Position numbers and translations under genes: made by a program. The notes beneath the pieces were generated by a model. It saw nothing but the letters and a program-made list of their open reading frames with translations. It had not been told where the DNA came from and ran no database searches. DNA of 47,773 nt from SAR324 cluster bacterium (GTDB lineage Bacteria; SAR324; NAC60-12), in contig JADGAT010000003.1 of the NCBI GenBank assembly GCA_015231885.1, positions 74,007 through 121,779 on the forward strand, in the 5' to 3' direction. Numbering within the stretch: position 1 is the stretch's first letter; each line of letters begins with the position of its first letter. This document shows, piece after piece, positions 1-7,995 of the stretch.

Positions 1-580
1 TATCCTTTAAATTATCCGTTTTCGTAAACGCATTTAACCGCTTGCCTGCCTCCAAAGTAATAGAAGACATCTCATTTTCTACCAATATTTTTCCTTCTGT
101 TACAGAAAGACTGGCCTTTTCATTCCCATCTCTCAATCTAAAAACAGTACCTTTAACACCAATTGTAGCAATACCAATGTTGATTTTTGTTTTCTGACGC
201 CCTCTGACAAAATTACCCCATAACGCTCCAGCTTTCATTGATAGCTTATAGTCAAAAGATCTTTCTTCTGAAGATAGTTCCTTTGCTCCATCTACTATAA
301 ATTCGGTATCTTCAAATAGTCGAATTTCGGAACCGCTTCGAAAGATCACTGAAGCTTCCCCATCTGATTGAGTTTTTATCACATCCCCCACATACAGCAA
401 AAACCCATCTTTTGCCGCAACACTTTTTTTATCTCTAGCGGGTATCACTTCAACAAACCCTTCCGTTTCACCCAAACTAGCAATAGCAGTCTCATTTCCA
501 TATAGTAACGTATTGCCAATCGTTCCGTTGACAATCAACAAACATACAATAATATAACAAAAGAATTTATGCACACACAT
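1..580 (-). CDS. FecR-like domain secreted protein (3' end outside window)
   Basis: The 5' portion of a gene read leftwards off the window edge, with about 193 codons visible. It opens with a hydrophobic export signal (MCVHKFFCYIIVCLLIVNG). The mature part resembles a FecR/LysM-associated beta domain: a GETEGFVEV strand, then LLYVGDVIKTQSDGEASVIF, FRSGSEIRLFEDTEF and later IATIGVKGTVFRL. These are the usual alternating strands of the family, including the conserved 'GVKGT.F' turn. Two ATG codons lie in tandem (583 and 580). AGAGG sits 5 nt before the second, so 580 is preferred. FecR-like domains of this kind are usually found in periplasmic or surface proteins rather than in true sigma regulators. 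No sigma/FecI gene is visible here. The hydrolase at 630-1409 lies just upstream in the same direction. Confidence 0.7.
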   Translation of the reverse strand, partial: MCVHKFFCYIIVCLLIVNGTIGNTLLYGNETAIASLGETEGFVEVIPARDKKSVAAKDGFLLYVGDVIKTQSDGEASVIFRSGSEIRLFEDTEFIVDGAKELSSEERSFDYKLSMKAGALWGNFVRGRQKTKINIGIATIGVKGTVFRLRDGNEKASLSVTEGKILVENEMSSITLEAGKRLNAFTKTDNLKD

Positions 581-629
581 CATAACCTCTGTGAAGATAC
601 GACTCGTTTCATTCATTTGCCCGATTTAT

Positions 630-1409
630 TCATTCCGACCAACGCAACTTGCGGATAAAGTCTATGAAATGGGGTACAATCAATTCGGCATCTACAAATC
701 CATCTTTATAAGACAGCTCTGGCAAAATTAAATATCGTGCACGGGACATCATTCGTCCAGCCTCCCGGATTGCAAGAAATTTTTCTTCTTCTGTTGCAGT
801 AAATAACAAGCTGGGTGTTAAAATAGAGTTCAATTTTTTTCCAATACCTTCCCATTGGCAAATACCTTCTAATGCGAATGCATACGCATTTGGAATGCCT
901 TGCATCATGGTTGCTTCTCGTTCTGGAGATACTTCTTCCTGTAACTTCATATTTTTTAGATAAGCAGCAACGCCTTCTGTGCGGAGTATTTGAATGATTT
1001 CTTGAGTTTTTTGCAGCTCTGTGGTGATAGCATAAGGATGCGCATCTATTGTTGCCAAAGAACGCAGATAACGAGGAAAATGTGAAGCCATGAAAAAACC
1101 CACTTGTCCCCCTAATCCAATACCAAAAAAGTGAAAATTGCTCACTTTTAGTTCTTCCATAATATCTATAACATGCGTTGCACGCGATTCTAATGTGTAT
1201 TGTTCTTTTACTAAACAAGTATCACTGCGTCCTTGTCCCAAAGGGTCAATCAAAATTAAGCGAAACTGATCTTTCAATTTTTCAACATAGTTGAATCGAT
1301 ACCAACTTTGAGCACTTTCTAAAAAAGGAGGATAAAGAAGTACAAAAGGCCCTCTTTCTCCCTCAACACAATAATAAATTCGTTGTTTATTACTTAGCAC
1401 TATGGGCAC
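630..1409 (-). CDS. alpha/beta-hydrolase fold protein, catalytic residues apparently lost
   Basis: A 259-residue protein with the alpha/beta-hydrolase layout: an early strand with the YPPFLES oxyanion-type turn (about residues 25-32), IDPLGQGRSD at 54-63, and the nucleophile elbow at 96-101. The elbow reads G-I-G-L-G-G, so the usual Ser of G-x-S-x-G is Gly98. The acid region (TATEEEKF) has Glu in place of the common Asp. The C-terminal segment that normally carries the catalytic His (LSYKDGFVDAEL) has none at the expected place, although a His occurs later in the final helix. The fold looks complete and the length is normal, so this is probably a non-catalytic or altered member rather than a decayed gene. 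The start is GTG at 1409 with GGGAGAG upstream. The FecR-like gene follows about 47 nt later, so the two may be cotranscribed. Confidence 0.75.
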   Translation of the reverse strand: MPIVLSNKQRIYYCVEGERGPFVLLYPPFLESAQSWYRFNYVEKLKDQFRLILIDPLGQGRSDTCLVKEQYTLESRATHVIDIMEELKVSNFHFFGIGLGGQVGFFMASHFPRYLRSLATIDAHPYAITTELQKTQEIIQILRTEGVAAYLKNMKLQEEVSPEREATMMQGIPNAYAFALEGICQWEGIGKKLNSILTPSLLFTATEEEKFLAIREAGRMMSRARYLILPELSYKDGFVDAELIVPHFIDFIRKLRWSE

Positions 1410-1510
1410 TGTATTTATCTCTCCCTGTTAAATTTATAATTTTTACAAAGCATCACATTTCTTATGATTGCCTCCAAGACATTGCCTTTAAAAGACATTA
1501 CCATTTTCTA

Positions 1511-2269
1511 CTAACTTGATTCAGCGGTAGGATTATTGATTAAACTTGCCGCAAACCCTGCACCAAAACCATTATCAATATTAACCACAGTCACTCCCGG
1601 AGCACAACTATTGAGCATGGATAACAAGGCGGCAATTCCTTGGAAGCTGGCTCCATATCCAACGGAAGTGGGCACTGCAATAATTGGAACTTGCACCAGT
1701 CCCCCAACAACACTGGCGAGTGCTCCTTCCATCCCCGCAACAACAATAACCACTTTTGCTTGTCGCAAACGTTCCAGTCGATCCAAAAGACGATGCAGTC
1801 CTGCCACACCAATATCTGTTATTAATTTTACGTTGTTGCCCATAATTTGGGCTGTCTCTTTCGCCTCTTCGGCCACATATAAATCTGAAGTGCCCGCACT
1901 CAAAATCAAAACACTTCCTACGCTCTCCAATGAGGATGGTGCAAACGATAATGTCCGTGCAATTGGATTATAACACCCTCCGATTCCTTTTTCTTTCAAT
2001 TGTAAATATTTTTCTTCAGCAAGTCGGGTTAATAATAAGCAATCATGTACTTCTAAATGGGCCAAACAAATCTGTTCCAATTGTTCAGATGTTTTATGTT
2101 CGGAGTAAACTACTTCTGGAAAACCTAACCTTTGCTGCCGTCCATGATCAACTTTAGCAAACCCCAAATCTACATAACTCTCAGCTTGTACTAATTTTAA
2201 GGCACCATCTGGGGATAAATTGCCACTGCTGACTTGTGTAAAGAGACTATATAATTTTTCCTGATTCAT
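1511..2269 (-). CDS. larB: LarB-family pyridinium-3,5-biscarboxylate mononucleotide synthase
   Basis: LarB makes pyridinium-3,5-biscarboxylic acid mononucleotide, the first step toward the nickel-pincer cofactor of lactate racemase-type enzymes. It resembles PurE in its C-terminal half. Signatures seen: DHGRQQRLGFPEVVYSEHK near the N terminus, LSAGTSDLYVAEEA, DIGVAGLHRLL, AGMEGALASVVGGLV, VPTSVGYGASF and NSCAPGVTVVNIDNGFGAG. Length (252 aa) is normal. The ATG at 2269 was chosen. An in-frame GTG at 2275 overlaps the stop of the upstream acyltransferase (TAGTG), so translational coupling is likely. No larA, larC or larE is visible in the window, so the cofactor pathway would have to be completed elsewhere or the protein serves another role. 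Confidence 0.9.
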   Translation of the reverse strand: MNQEKLYSLFTQVSSGNLSPDGALKLVQAESYVDLGFAKVDHGRQQRLGFPEVVYSEHKTSEQLEQICLAHLEVHDCLLLTRLAEEKYLQLKEKGIGGCYNPIARTLSFAPSSLESVGSVLILSAGTSDLYVAEEAKETAQIMGNNVKLITDIGVAGLHRLLDRLERLRQAKVVIVVAGMEGALASVVGGLVQVPIIAVPTSVGYGASFQGIAALLSMLNSCAPGVTVVNIDNGFGAGFAASLINNPTAESS

Positions 2270-2274
2270 GGTCA

Positions 2275-3270
2275 CTAATTTCTTTCTCTTACCTCTTCGA
2301 ATTCTTGTAGTAATTGCAAATCTTTTTCTGTGGGTTTATGTTTCCATCGACGGTGAAACCATGCCCACTGAGACGGGTCCCTTCGAATAATTTGTTCGAT
2401 GTGATCATTAAATTGAGCAGTCAATTTTAGTACATCATATTTATCATATTTTTTTTTCTCAAAGACACCAACTCTTTCCAAATGGATCTCAAATCGCCCC
2501 TGTGGCTTTCGAATTGCCATGCCACTCAAAACCAATGCTCCTGTTTTTAATGCCAAATTAGACGCCACTACGGGTGTTTGCGCAGGCCTTCCGAAGAACG
2601 GAACAAACATACTTGAGACGTCTGTGTCTTGATCAATCAGGACAAAAAACAACTGATTCTGTTTGAAACAATCAAGAATTGCTCGTGCTGCTTTAGGCAT
2701 ACCACGTTGAATTAACTGAACCCCTCCTCTTTCTCTAAGTTCAATAAAAAATTTATTCAGTCGTTCATCATAAAGCGGTTTGACAGCAACCTTGGCAGAG
2801 AGACCCGTTTTCATAAAATATGGTGTTAACATTTCCCAATTGCCTAAATGGGCCCCTAAAACAATGGTTCCTTTCCCCCGTTCCTGCCCTTCCTTTAAGA
2901 ATTCTTCTCCATATACTGCAATTCGTTGATCGACTTCTGCAATCACATGCTCCATTCCCAAGACCTCAAACAGCATTTGACCAAAGTGCAGAAAACAATC
3001 ATAAGCCCATTGGTTACGTTGAGCAACAGATACTGTAGGAAATACAATTGCTAATTGTTGCTCCACAATACCTCTGTCTTTTTTTAAAAGATGGTATGCA
3101 ATTCTCCCTAAACACCTCCCACACCACTGCAGTTTTTCAAAAGAAAGCTGATTTCCCAGCTTAACACCTCCCAACAATGCATAATACTCAATATTTCTTC
3201 GTGTGGTCTTCGTCCAGCTAGGCCTTTTCTTTTTAAAAGCATCGTAAGAAATTTCCTCTTGATTCGGCAT
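2275..3270 (-). CDS. LpxL/HtrB-type lipid A acyltransferase
   Basis: A 331-residue member of the lauroyl/myristoyl (LpxL-LpxM, HtrB) acyltransferase family, which adds secondary acyl chains to lipid A precursors at the inner membrane. The catalytic H-x4-E motif is present as HLGNWE (His141, Glu146), followed by a substrate-binding basic stretch (RERGGVQLIQR) and the LIDQDTD block with FVPFFGRPAQTP. The C-terminal PSQWAWFHRRWKHKP is very typical of the family. There is no strong N-terminal membrane anchor. The stop overlaps the possible GTG start of larB, and thrC ends 34 nt upstream, suggesting a thrC-acyltransferase-larB transcript. Acyl chain length and position specificity cannot be read from the sequence. 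Confidence 0.88.
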   Translation of the reverse strand: MPNQEEISYDAFKKKRPSWTKTTRRNIEYYALLGGVKLGNQLSFEKLQWCGRCLGRIAYHLLKKDRGIVEQQLAIVFPTVSVAQRNQWAYDCFLHFGQMLFEVLGMEHVIAEVDQRIAVYGEEFLKEGQERGKGTIVLGAHLGNWEMLTPYFMKTGLSAKVAVKPLYDERLNKFFIELRERGGVQLIQRGMPKAARAILDCFKQNQLFFVLIDQDTDVSSMFVPFFGRPAQTPVVASNLALKTGALVLSGMAIRKPQGRFEIHLERVGVFEKKKYDKYDVLKLTAQFNDHIEQIIRRDPSQWAWFHRRWKHKPTEKDLQLLQEFEEVRERN

Positions 3271-3304
3271 CAGCTATTTTTCGATCCAATAATTATCTTT
3301 GAAA

Positions 3305-4687
3305 TCATACCAGAGTGCTAACAATCTCTCTCCGTACAGCATCGACATTAGCCGGCACTAAACGACATCGACTCTCCTTTTCATTCAAAGAAGATAATGC
3401 GGGAGGTAAAACAGGTTCTTCTCCCGTAGCGGTTTTAACAGCTTGCGAAAATTTAGCAGGATGGGCCGTTGCTAAACAAATTACAGGAGTTTTCACCAAA
3501 TGCTGATGGGCCGCACATACTCCAACTGCTGTGTGTGGATCAAGGGTATATTGGTATTTCGCTTTATATTCTCGGATAATCGACATCGTTTCTTTTTCCG
3601 AAACTGCGACAGAACTAAATTCTGATTGTGCGACTTTCAATGCTGCTCCTTGAATATCTAGCTGGCCTGTATTTTGAAAAGTTTCCATCCATGCACACAA
3701 CTGTCCTGCTTGCTCACCGCTCAAGTAATATAGAAATCGTTCAAAATTACTCGAAATTTGGATATCCATTGAGGGACTCCAACTCGGAATCACTGACTTT
3801 TTATGGTACTGACCACTCTCAAAAAAGCGATGCAATATATCATTCTGGTTGGTTGCAACAAGCAATTGATCGATGGGTAAACCCATTTTCTTAGCGTAAT
3901 ATCCGGCTAACACATCACCAAAATTTCCTGTCGGCACCGAAAAAATGACCGCATCTTTACATTTAGGCTGAATGCGAAAATACGCATAAAAATAATAAAC
4001 AATTTGTGCTAAAATACGCGCCCAATTGATTGAATTGACAGCCCCAAGGCAATATTTTTGTTTAAACTCTAAATCATTGAACAGAGCTTTAACAATAGCC
4101 TGTGCATCATCAAATGTGCCTTCAACTGCTAAATTATGGATGTTGGCATCCAATACAGTAGTCATTTGCAATTTTTGCATTGGGCTCACCCTACCATTTG
4201 GATGCAGCATAAACACATGGACATTTTTTTTACCTCGCAAACCATAAATCGCTGCACTCCCTGTGTCGCCAGAGGTTGCCCCCAGTACTGTCAAACTGCG
4301 GTTCTGCTTTTGTAAAAAAAACTCAAATAAATTACCCAAAAATTGAAGAGCAACATCTTTGAAAGCATACGTGGGTCCATGAAACAACTCCAGAATGGAT
4401 AATGCTCCTACAGAAACAACGGGAGTCACTTCATGATGATCAAATGAGGAATAACTGTGCTCAATAAGGTTTTTTAATTCATCATGAGCAATTTCTTTTT
4501 CAATGAACCTCAGCATGATTGCTAAACTTAATTCAGAAAAAGAATACTTACTCCACTCTTGTAAACAATCTTGTACCTGAGGTATCGAATCAGGAATTAA
4601 TAGTCCTCCATCATCTGCCAACCCCATCATTACCGTTTCCTCAAAGGAAAGGTTTTGCACTTTTCCTCGTGTACTCTTATGTTGCAT
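3305..4687 (-). CDS. thrC: threonine synthase
   Basis: A PLP-dependent enzyme converting O-phosphohomoserine to threonine. It is the long (460 aa) class with the N-terminal STRGK...LSFEETVMMGLADDGGLLIP block. The PLP lysine is Lys110 in HGPTYAFKDVALQFLGNLFE, and the phosphate loop is SGDTGSAA (139-146). PTGNFGDVLAGYYAKKMGLP and the C-terminal PAKFSQAV follow family expectation. The start is ATG at 4687 with only a weak SD-like AAAGTGA. No other threonine-pathway gene is adjacent. The upstream region is shared with the divergent gene at 4809. Confidence 0.95.
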   Translation of the reverse strand: MQHKSTRGKVQNLSFEETVMMGLADDGGLLIPDSIPQVQDCLQEWSKYSFSELSLAIMLRFIEKEIAHDELKNLIEHSYSSFDHHEVTPVVSVGALSILELFHGPTYAFKDVALQFLGNLFEFFLQKQNRSLTVLGATSGDTGSAAIYGLRGKKNVHVFMLHPNGRVSPMQKLQMTTVLDANIHNLAVEGTFDDAQAIVKALFNDLEFKQKYCLGAVNSINWARILAQIVYYFYAYFRIQPKCKDAVIFSVPTGNFGDVLAGYYAKKMGLPIDQLLVATNQNDILHRFFESGQYHKKSVIPSWSPSMDIQISSNFERFLYYLSGEQAGQLCAWMETFQNTGQLDIQGAALKVAQSEFSSVAVSEKETMSIIREYKAKYQYTLDPHTAVGVCAAHQHLVKTPVICLATAHPAKFSQAVKTATGEEPVLPPALSSLNEKESRCRLVPANVDAVRREIVSTLV

Positions 4688-4757
4688 ATGAAATCACTTT
4701 TATTTGAATTGAAATATCTAATTGACCAAAGTACAAAAAATTTAACAAGGTTCTACC

Positions 4758-4781
4758 AAATTATTCTTTTTGGAATAATTT
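4758..4781. promoter_or_regulatory. 9-bp perfect inverted repeat between divergent genes
   Basis: AAATTATTC and GAATAATTT form a perfect 9-bp inverted repeat with a 6-nt centre, in the 121-bp gap between thrC (minus) and the small secreted protein (plus). The motif CCAAATTATT recurs directly 30 nt to the right (4786-4795). The arrangement would suit an operator for a dimeric regulator or an AT-rich cruciform. It has no T-tract, so it is a poor terminator. In so AT-rich a spacer a chance origin remains possible. Confidence 0.35.
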
Positions 4782-4808
4782 AGTCCAAATTATTTACCCG
4801 TCGTTATC

Positions 4809-5348
4809 ATGAATAATAAACAATTTTTATGTTGTATTACTTTTCTAATTCTAGGAGTAAATGTTACTTTTGCGATCCCTGCAATGCTTCCAGAAATTCA
4901 ATTGTATCATACTCTAGGAAACCGTGGTAGTAGTTATAGCACAGTCGCTGGAGGTCTGGCTATACAATTATCGACTCAACAGATAGGCCCCAATCGTTGG
5001 TTGCATGTTTTAGGAGTTTATAGTCCTGAGCAAATTGGAGCAGCTCGAGGTAAAGTGGCAGGATGGAATTTCCATTCAAATGGCCGGGGTTTAGAGATTG
5101 GAATCTACGATCAAAAACGTATGATGAACTACTTTAAAGGTGCCAACATAGCACTTCGACACATTGAATGGAATGAAACACATACGGGGCATAAAACCGG
5201 TAAAATATCCACAGATATCGTTCATTTAGGATGGACAACAGGCTCCAAAATATTGATTCTTTTCGGACTGGATTTAGCAACTATCCATACTCCTGAAAAT
5301 TCTATCATGGAGCTTGAAATAGCTCTTGGTAGTAAAATTGCTTTCTAG
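4809..5348 (+). CDS. small secreted protein, unknown function
   Basis: 179 residues beginning with a clear signal peptide (MNNKQFLCCITFLILGVNVTFA, probable cleavage after FA). The mature part has alternating polar/hydrophobic segments suggestive of beta strands and ends in ...LGSKIAF. A terminal Phe preceded by a strand is the usual mark of outer-membrane beta proteins, so an outer-membrane or periplasmic location is possible. I recognise no family and no catalytic motif. No good ribosome binding site precedes the ATG. It is a single gene, divergent from thrC and convergent with the 819-residue gene. Confidence 0.65.
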   Translation: MNNKQFLCCITFLILGVNVTFAIPAMLPEIQLYHTLGNRGSSYSTVAGGLAIQLSTQQIGPNRWLHVLGVYSPEQIGAARGKVAGWNFHSNGRGLEIGIYDQKRMMNYFKGANIALRHIEWNETHTGHKTGKISTDIVHLGWTTGSKILILFGLDLATIHTPENSIMELEIALGSKIAF

Positions 5349-5357
5349 TTTCAATTT

Positions 5358-5448
5358 CGCTCATATACGTTTTAAGGTGAGGTGAATCGATTTATCGCTG
5401 ATTTTATTAAGAAAAATCTGGTACTCCACCTCAAAACAGAGATGAGCG
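5358..5448. repeat. imperfect inverted repeat between convergent genes
   Basis: The arms CGCTCAT (5358-5364) and ATGAGCG (5442-5448) pair perfectly. Moving inward, similarity continues through a TTTT/AAAA block and AGGTG/CACCT, giving about 23-nt arms with most positions matching around a 45-nt centre. The repeat fills almost the whole gap between the stops of the two convergent genes. It may act as a bidirectional transcript end or be the remnant of a small mobile element. It does not match the 156/87-bp element found elsewhere in the window. Confidence 0.4.
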
Positions 5449-5449
5449 T

Positions 5450-7909
5450 TCAATTTACATAAGGAACTTTTTGATGCAATTGTTCCTTTTCCTCCTCTGT
5501 TATGATGTGATCCATGCGTAGCAGACCTACAAGTTTTTGATTTTCATCAGGGTTTAGAGCATTTACCTCCTCATACTGCATCAGAATACGCAACAGACGC
5601 CCCAGTGTCCCTTTTGGTGTTTCTAAATATTTATTAGATATTTTCAAGTATAAATCTACATCTCGAAATTTTTGAAATTTTTTCGTTTCCTTGTCAAAAG
5701 AAATAGCCACTCCATTGGCATCAAAATAGCCATAGGGTAAGAATTTGACCTTCAGAAATCCAAGCACAAAATCCAGAGCACACTCGCTCTCCATAATTTC
5801 TGACATCCATAATGTTTCTGTAAAAGGGGACTCTGGATCATACTGCTCTTCTAAATGTTCTAAAAAATCAAAAAAGGCATGAGGGCGTTCTAGAATTCGC
5901 AAAACCTCCAGGATGCGTTCTGTACCAATCGATGCACAGGCTTTTTTTAAATTTTCCATAGATTCTGGTGAAAAAGGGTCGAAGGCATTAGCGGGTTTCT
6001 TTTTAATCTTTTTGGCTACTGGTAGTATTTTATCCGTTGGAGATTTAAGAGATGCTAGGGTCTCAGGAGTGGACTTTTCTACTGGGTTATCAACAACTTT
6101 AGCAGTTTTTACTTCTTGGACTTTCTTCTTTACTTCAGCCTGCTTGGTTTCTTCCAACTTTTCTTGAATCTTTTTGATCTCTATTCTTTTCTTGACTGGA
6201 GAGATATAAGCATCCAATTCTTCTTTAAATCGACGATCCTCTCTCAGGCTTGCCAGTATAATGTCCTCAATAAACCAGTGCATTTGTTGTACAGACATCC
6301 ACAAGCCTTTCAACATTTCTGGAGACAGTTGCCTATAATTTTCAAGATATTCTAAGATTTGACTAACAAGTTGAGCAGCATTTTCTTCCGTGAAAGTGTC
6401 CAAATCTATTTGTTCATACGCCGATTCAACAAAAATCAACTCCTTCACAATCAAATCAAAATTATGACAAATATTTTTAAAATAAACAGCTGCTGTTGAA
6501 AGCTCTGTTCTTTCTTCATATACTCCTTGAAGCATCTGTTGGATATTTGAGGAGGTTAGTGCCGGTTGTTCTGAAATTTGTTTTAATTTTCCAAGTAGTT
6601 TTTGATCATATTTTTCAATTTCCTGCTTTGCCTGCTCTAATTCTTTTAAAGCCGACGTAATCACGCCTTCCCCGATTTTTTGAAAAATGGTTGCTTTTTG
6701 CAAAGCCAACTGAATTTTCTGAGAATCCTTTTTTCTAGCTTCTGCAAATTTAACACTCTTGCTCAATAAATTATGTGCGGTTTCAAATGCCCGCGCTAAA
6801 AATGGGAGAGTAAAATCCGTTTTCACAGATAATTGATAAATCTTACCAAAAGAGATAGAAAGATTTGCTAGAATCGAGCTGGCTCCTATTAAACTCTGAT
6901 GTAAACGAGAAAGATTTCCAACAAAAAACTGCAACTGTTTTTTTTCAAAACTGATGGTTTTTGAAAACTCCTGAAGTCCGGCAGATGGGGAAGATCTTGT
7001 TGTCAATGTTTTAAGTGCATACCATCGCTCTGATAAAATCCGAGAAGATTCCAGCTCAATATAAGTTGAGTTCAATCGTGAAAGTAAGTCATTTGTAGTG
7101 GCTTCGTCAAAATGTATAGAATCGAGTAAAATGAGTGACTCTGTTCTGGACAGGTAACGGTGTATTGTTAGCTCCAATTCATTCAACTCATGCAATATTT
7201 GTTCGGGTTTGTTGATCTTTATTGTTTCCAGTATTTTTTTTGATGAGGCACGGTCAAATTGATGCTTTTCAACTGTTTTCTGAAAGGTTTTTACCTGCCT
7301 GAAATACCGATTCACAATTTTTAATTCTTCTAAAGACAAATGCGCAATAAGTCCATCTGATTTCTTCAACCTTAAAACAGCTTCTGCTAGTGGGGCAATC
7401 ACCTCATATAATTCTTTCACCTCTTTACGAAACTGCTCATTATGCAAAAGCGTAAAAGACAAATATGAACCTCCTTTCAAATCAGTGAACCGTCCACAAA
7501 TATCTTGGATACGCTGCCAACAAACTTTTGCCGATTCAACTAACCCTAACCCTCGAGGTTCTACTTCATAAAATCCATTTTCAATTGCCAAATTAACACA
7601 AAAAGTTAAATTTTTGATTGCATCTCTCATTTGATAAAATTGGTCTTTGTATAACTGAAAATGCTCATCACTTCGACAGTTATGATGCAAAGATGCAAAC
7701 AGTCGATTAATTTCAGCCAACCCCTGTATCACATGCACTTGGGCTTCATTGGACAAAACGACCTCGTTTTCTTTTTTTAGAAAATTTTTCACAAATTGAT
7801 TGATGTATTGTACCTCTTTCTGTGCATCTATTACTGGTTCAGGCAGTCGTTTATGAGTTTTCACATCCGATTGAAGTTGTTTTAGACGACTGATAATTTT
7901 TTCAGACAA
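5450..7909 (-). CDS. large helical protein of unknown function
   Basis: 819 residues, almost entirely alpha-helical and charged, with no signal peptide and no membrane span, so probably cytoplasmic. Residues 1-560 look like stacked long helices or coiled coils. A Lys/Glu-rich linker around 575-640 (KIQEKLEETKQAEVKKKVQEV and a following KKIKKKPANAF) separates a compact C-terminal domain (about 645-819) containing IGTERILEVLRILERPHAFFDFL and YFDANGVAISFDKETKKFQKF. I recognise no family. The start codon is TTG at 7909, chosen because AAGAGGT lies at good spacing just upstream. It is a monocistronic gene divergent from dxs. A structural or scaffolding role is only a guess. Confidence 0.75.
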   Translation of the reverse strand: MSEKIISRLKQLQSDVKTHKRLPEPVIDAQKEVQYINQFVKNFLKKENEVVLSNEAQVHVIQGLAEINRLFASLHHNCRSDEHFQLYKDQFYQMRDAIKNLTFCVNLAIENGFYEVEPRGLGLVESAKVCWQRIQDICGRFTDLKGGSYLSFTLLHNEQFRKEVKELYEVIAPLAEAVLRLKKSDGLIAHLSLEELKIVNRYFRQVKTFQKTVEKHQFDRASSKKILETIKINKPEQILHELNELELTIHRYLSRTESLILLDSIHFDEATTNDLLSRLNSTYIELESSRILSERWYALKTLTTRSSPSAGLQEFSKTISFEKKQLQFFVGNLSRLHQSLIGASSILANLSISFGKIYQLSVKTDFTLPFLARAFETAHNLLSKSVKFAEARKKDSQKIQLALQKATIFQKIGEGVITSALKELEQAKQEIEKYDQKLLGKLKQISEQPALTSSNIQQMLQGVYEERTELSTAAVYFKNICHNFDLIVKELIFVESAYEQIDLDTFTEENAAQLVSQILEYLENYRQLSPEMLKGLWMSVQQMHWFIEDIILASLREDRRFKEELDAYISPVKKRIEIKKIQEKLEETKQAEVKKKVQEVKTAKVVDNPVEKSTPETLASLKSPTDKILPVAKKIKKKPANAFDPFSPESMENLKKACASIGTERILEVLRILERPHAFFDFLEHLEEQYDPESPFTETLWMSEIMESECALDFVLGFLKVKFLPYGYFDANGVAISFDKETKKFQKFRDVDLYLKISNKYLETPKGTLGRLLRILMQYEEVNALNPDENQKLVGLLRMDHIITEEEKEQLHQKVPYVN

Positions 7910-7995
7910 GGTTTACCTCTTACTCAAAAAGGTGTATAAATAGTGCTTTAACATTTTTATTAAGCTAAAGAACTCACCCACTATATGATTTTGTA

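Noticed and set aside
1536..1973. Long plus-strand frame opposite larB.
   Set aside because: It is the antisense shadow of a strongly conserved gene, with repetitive Ser/Thr/Pro content and no ribosome binding site.
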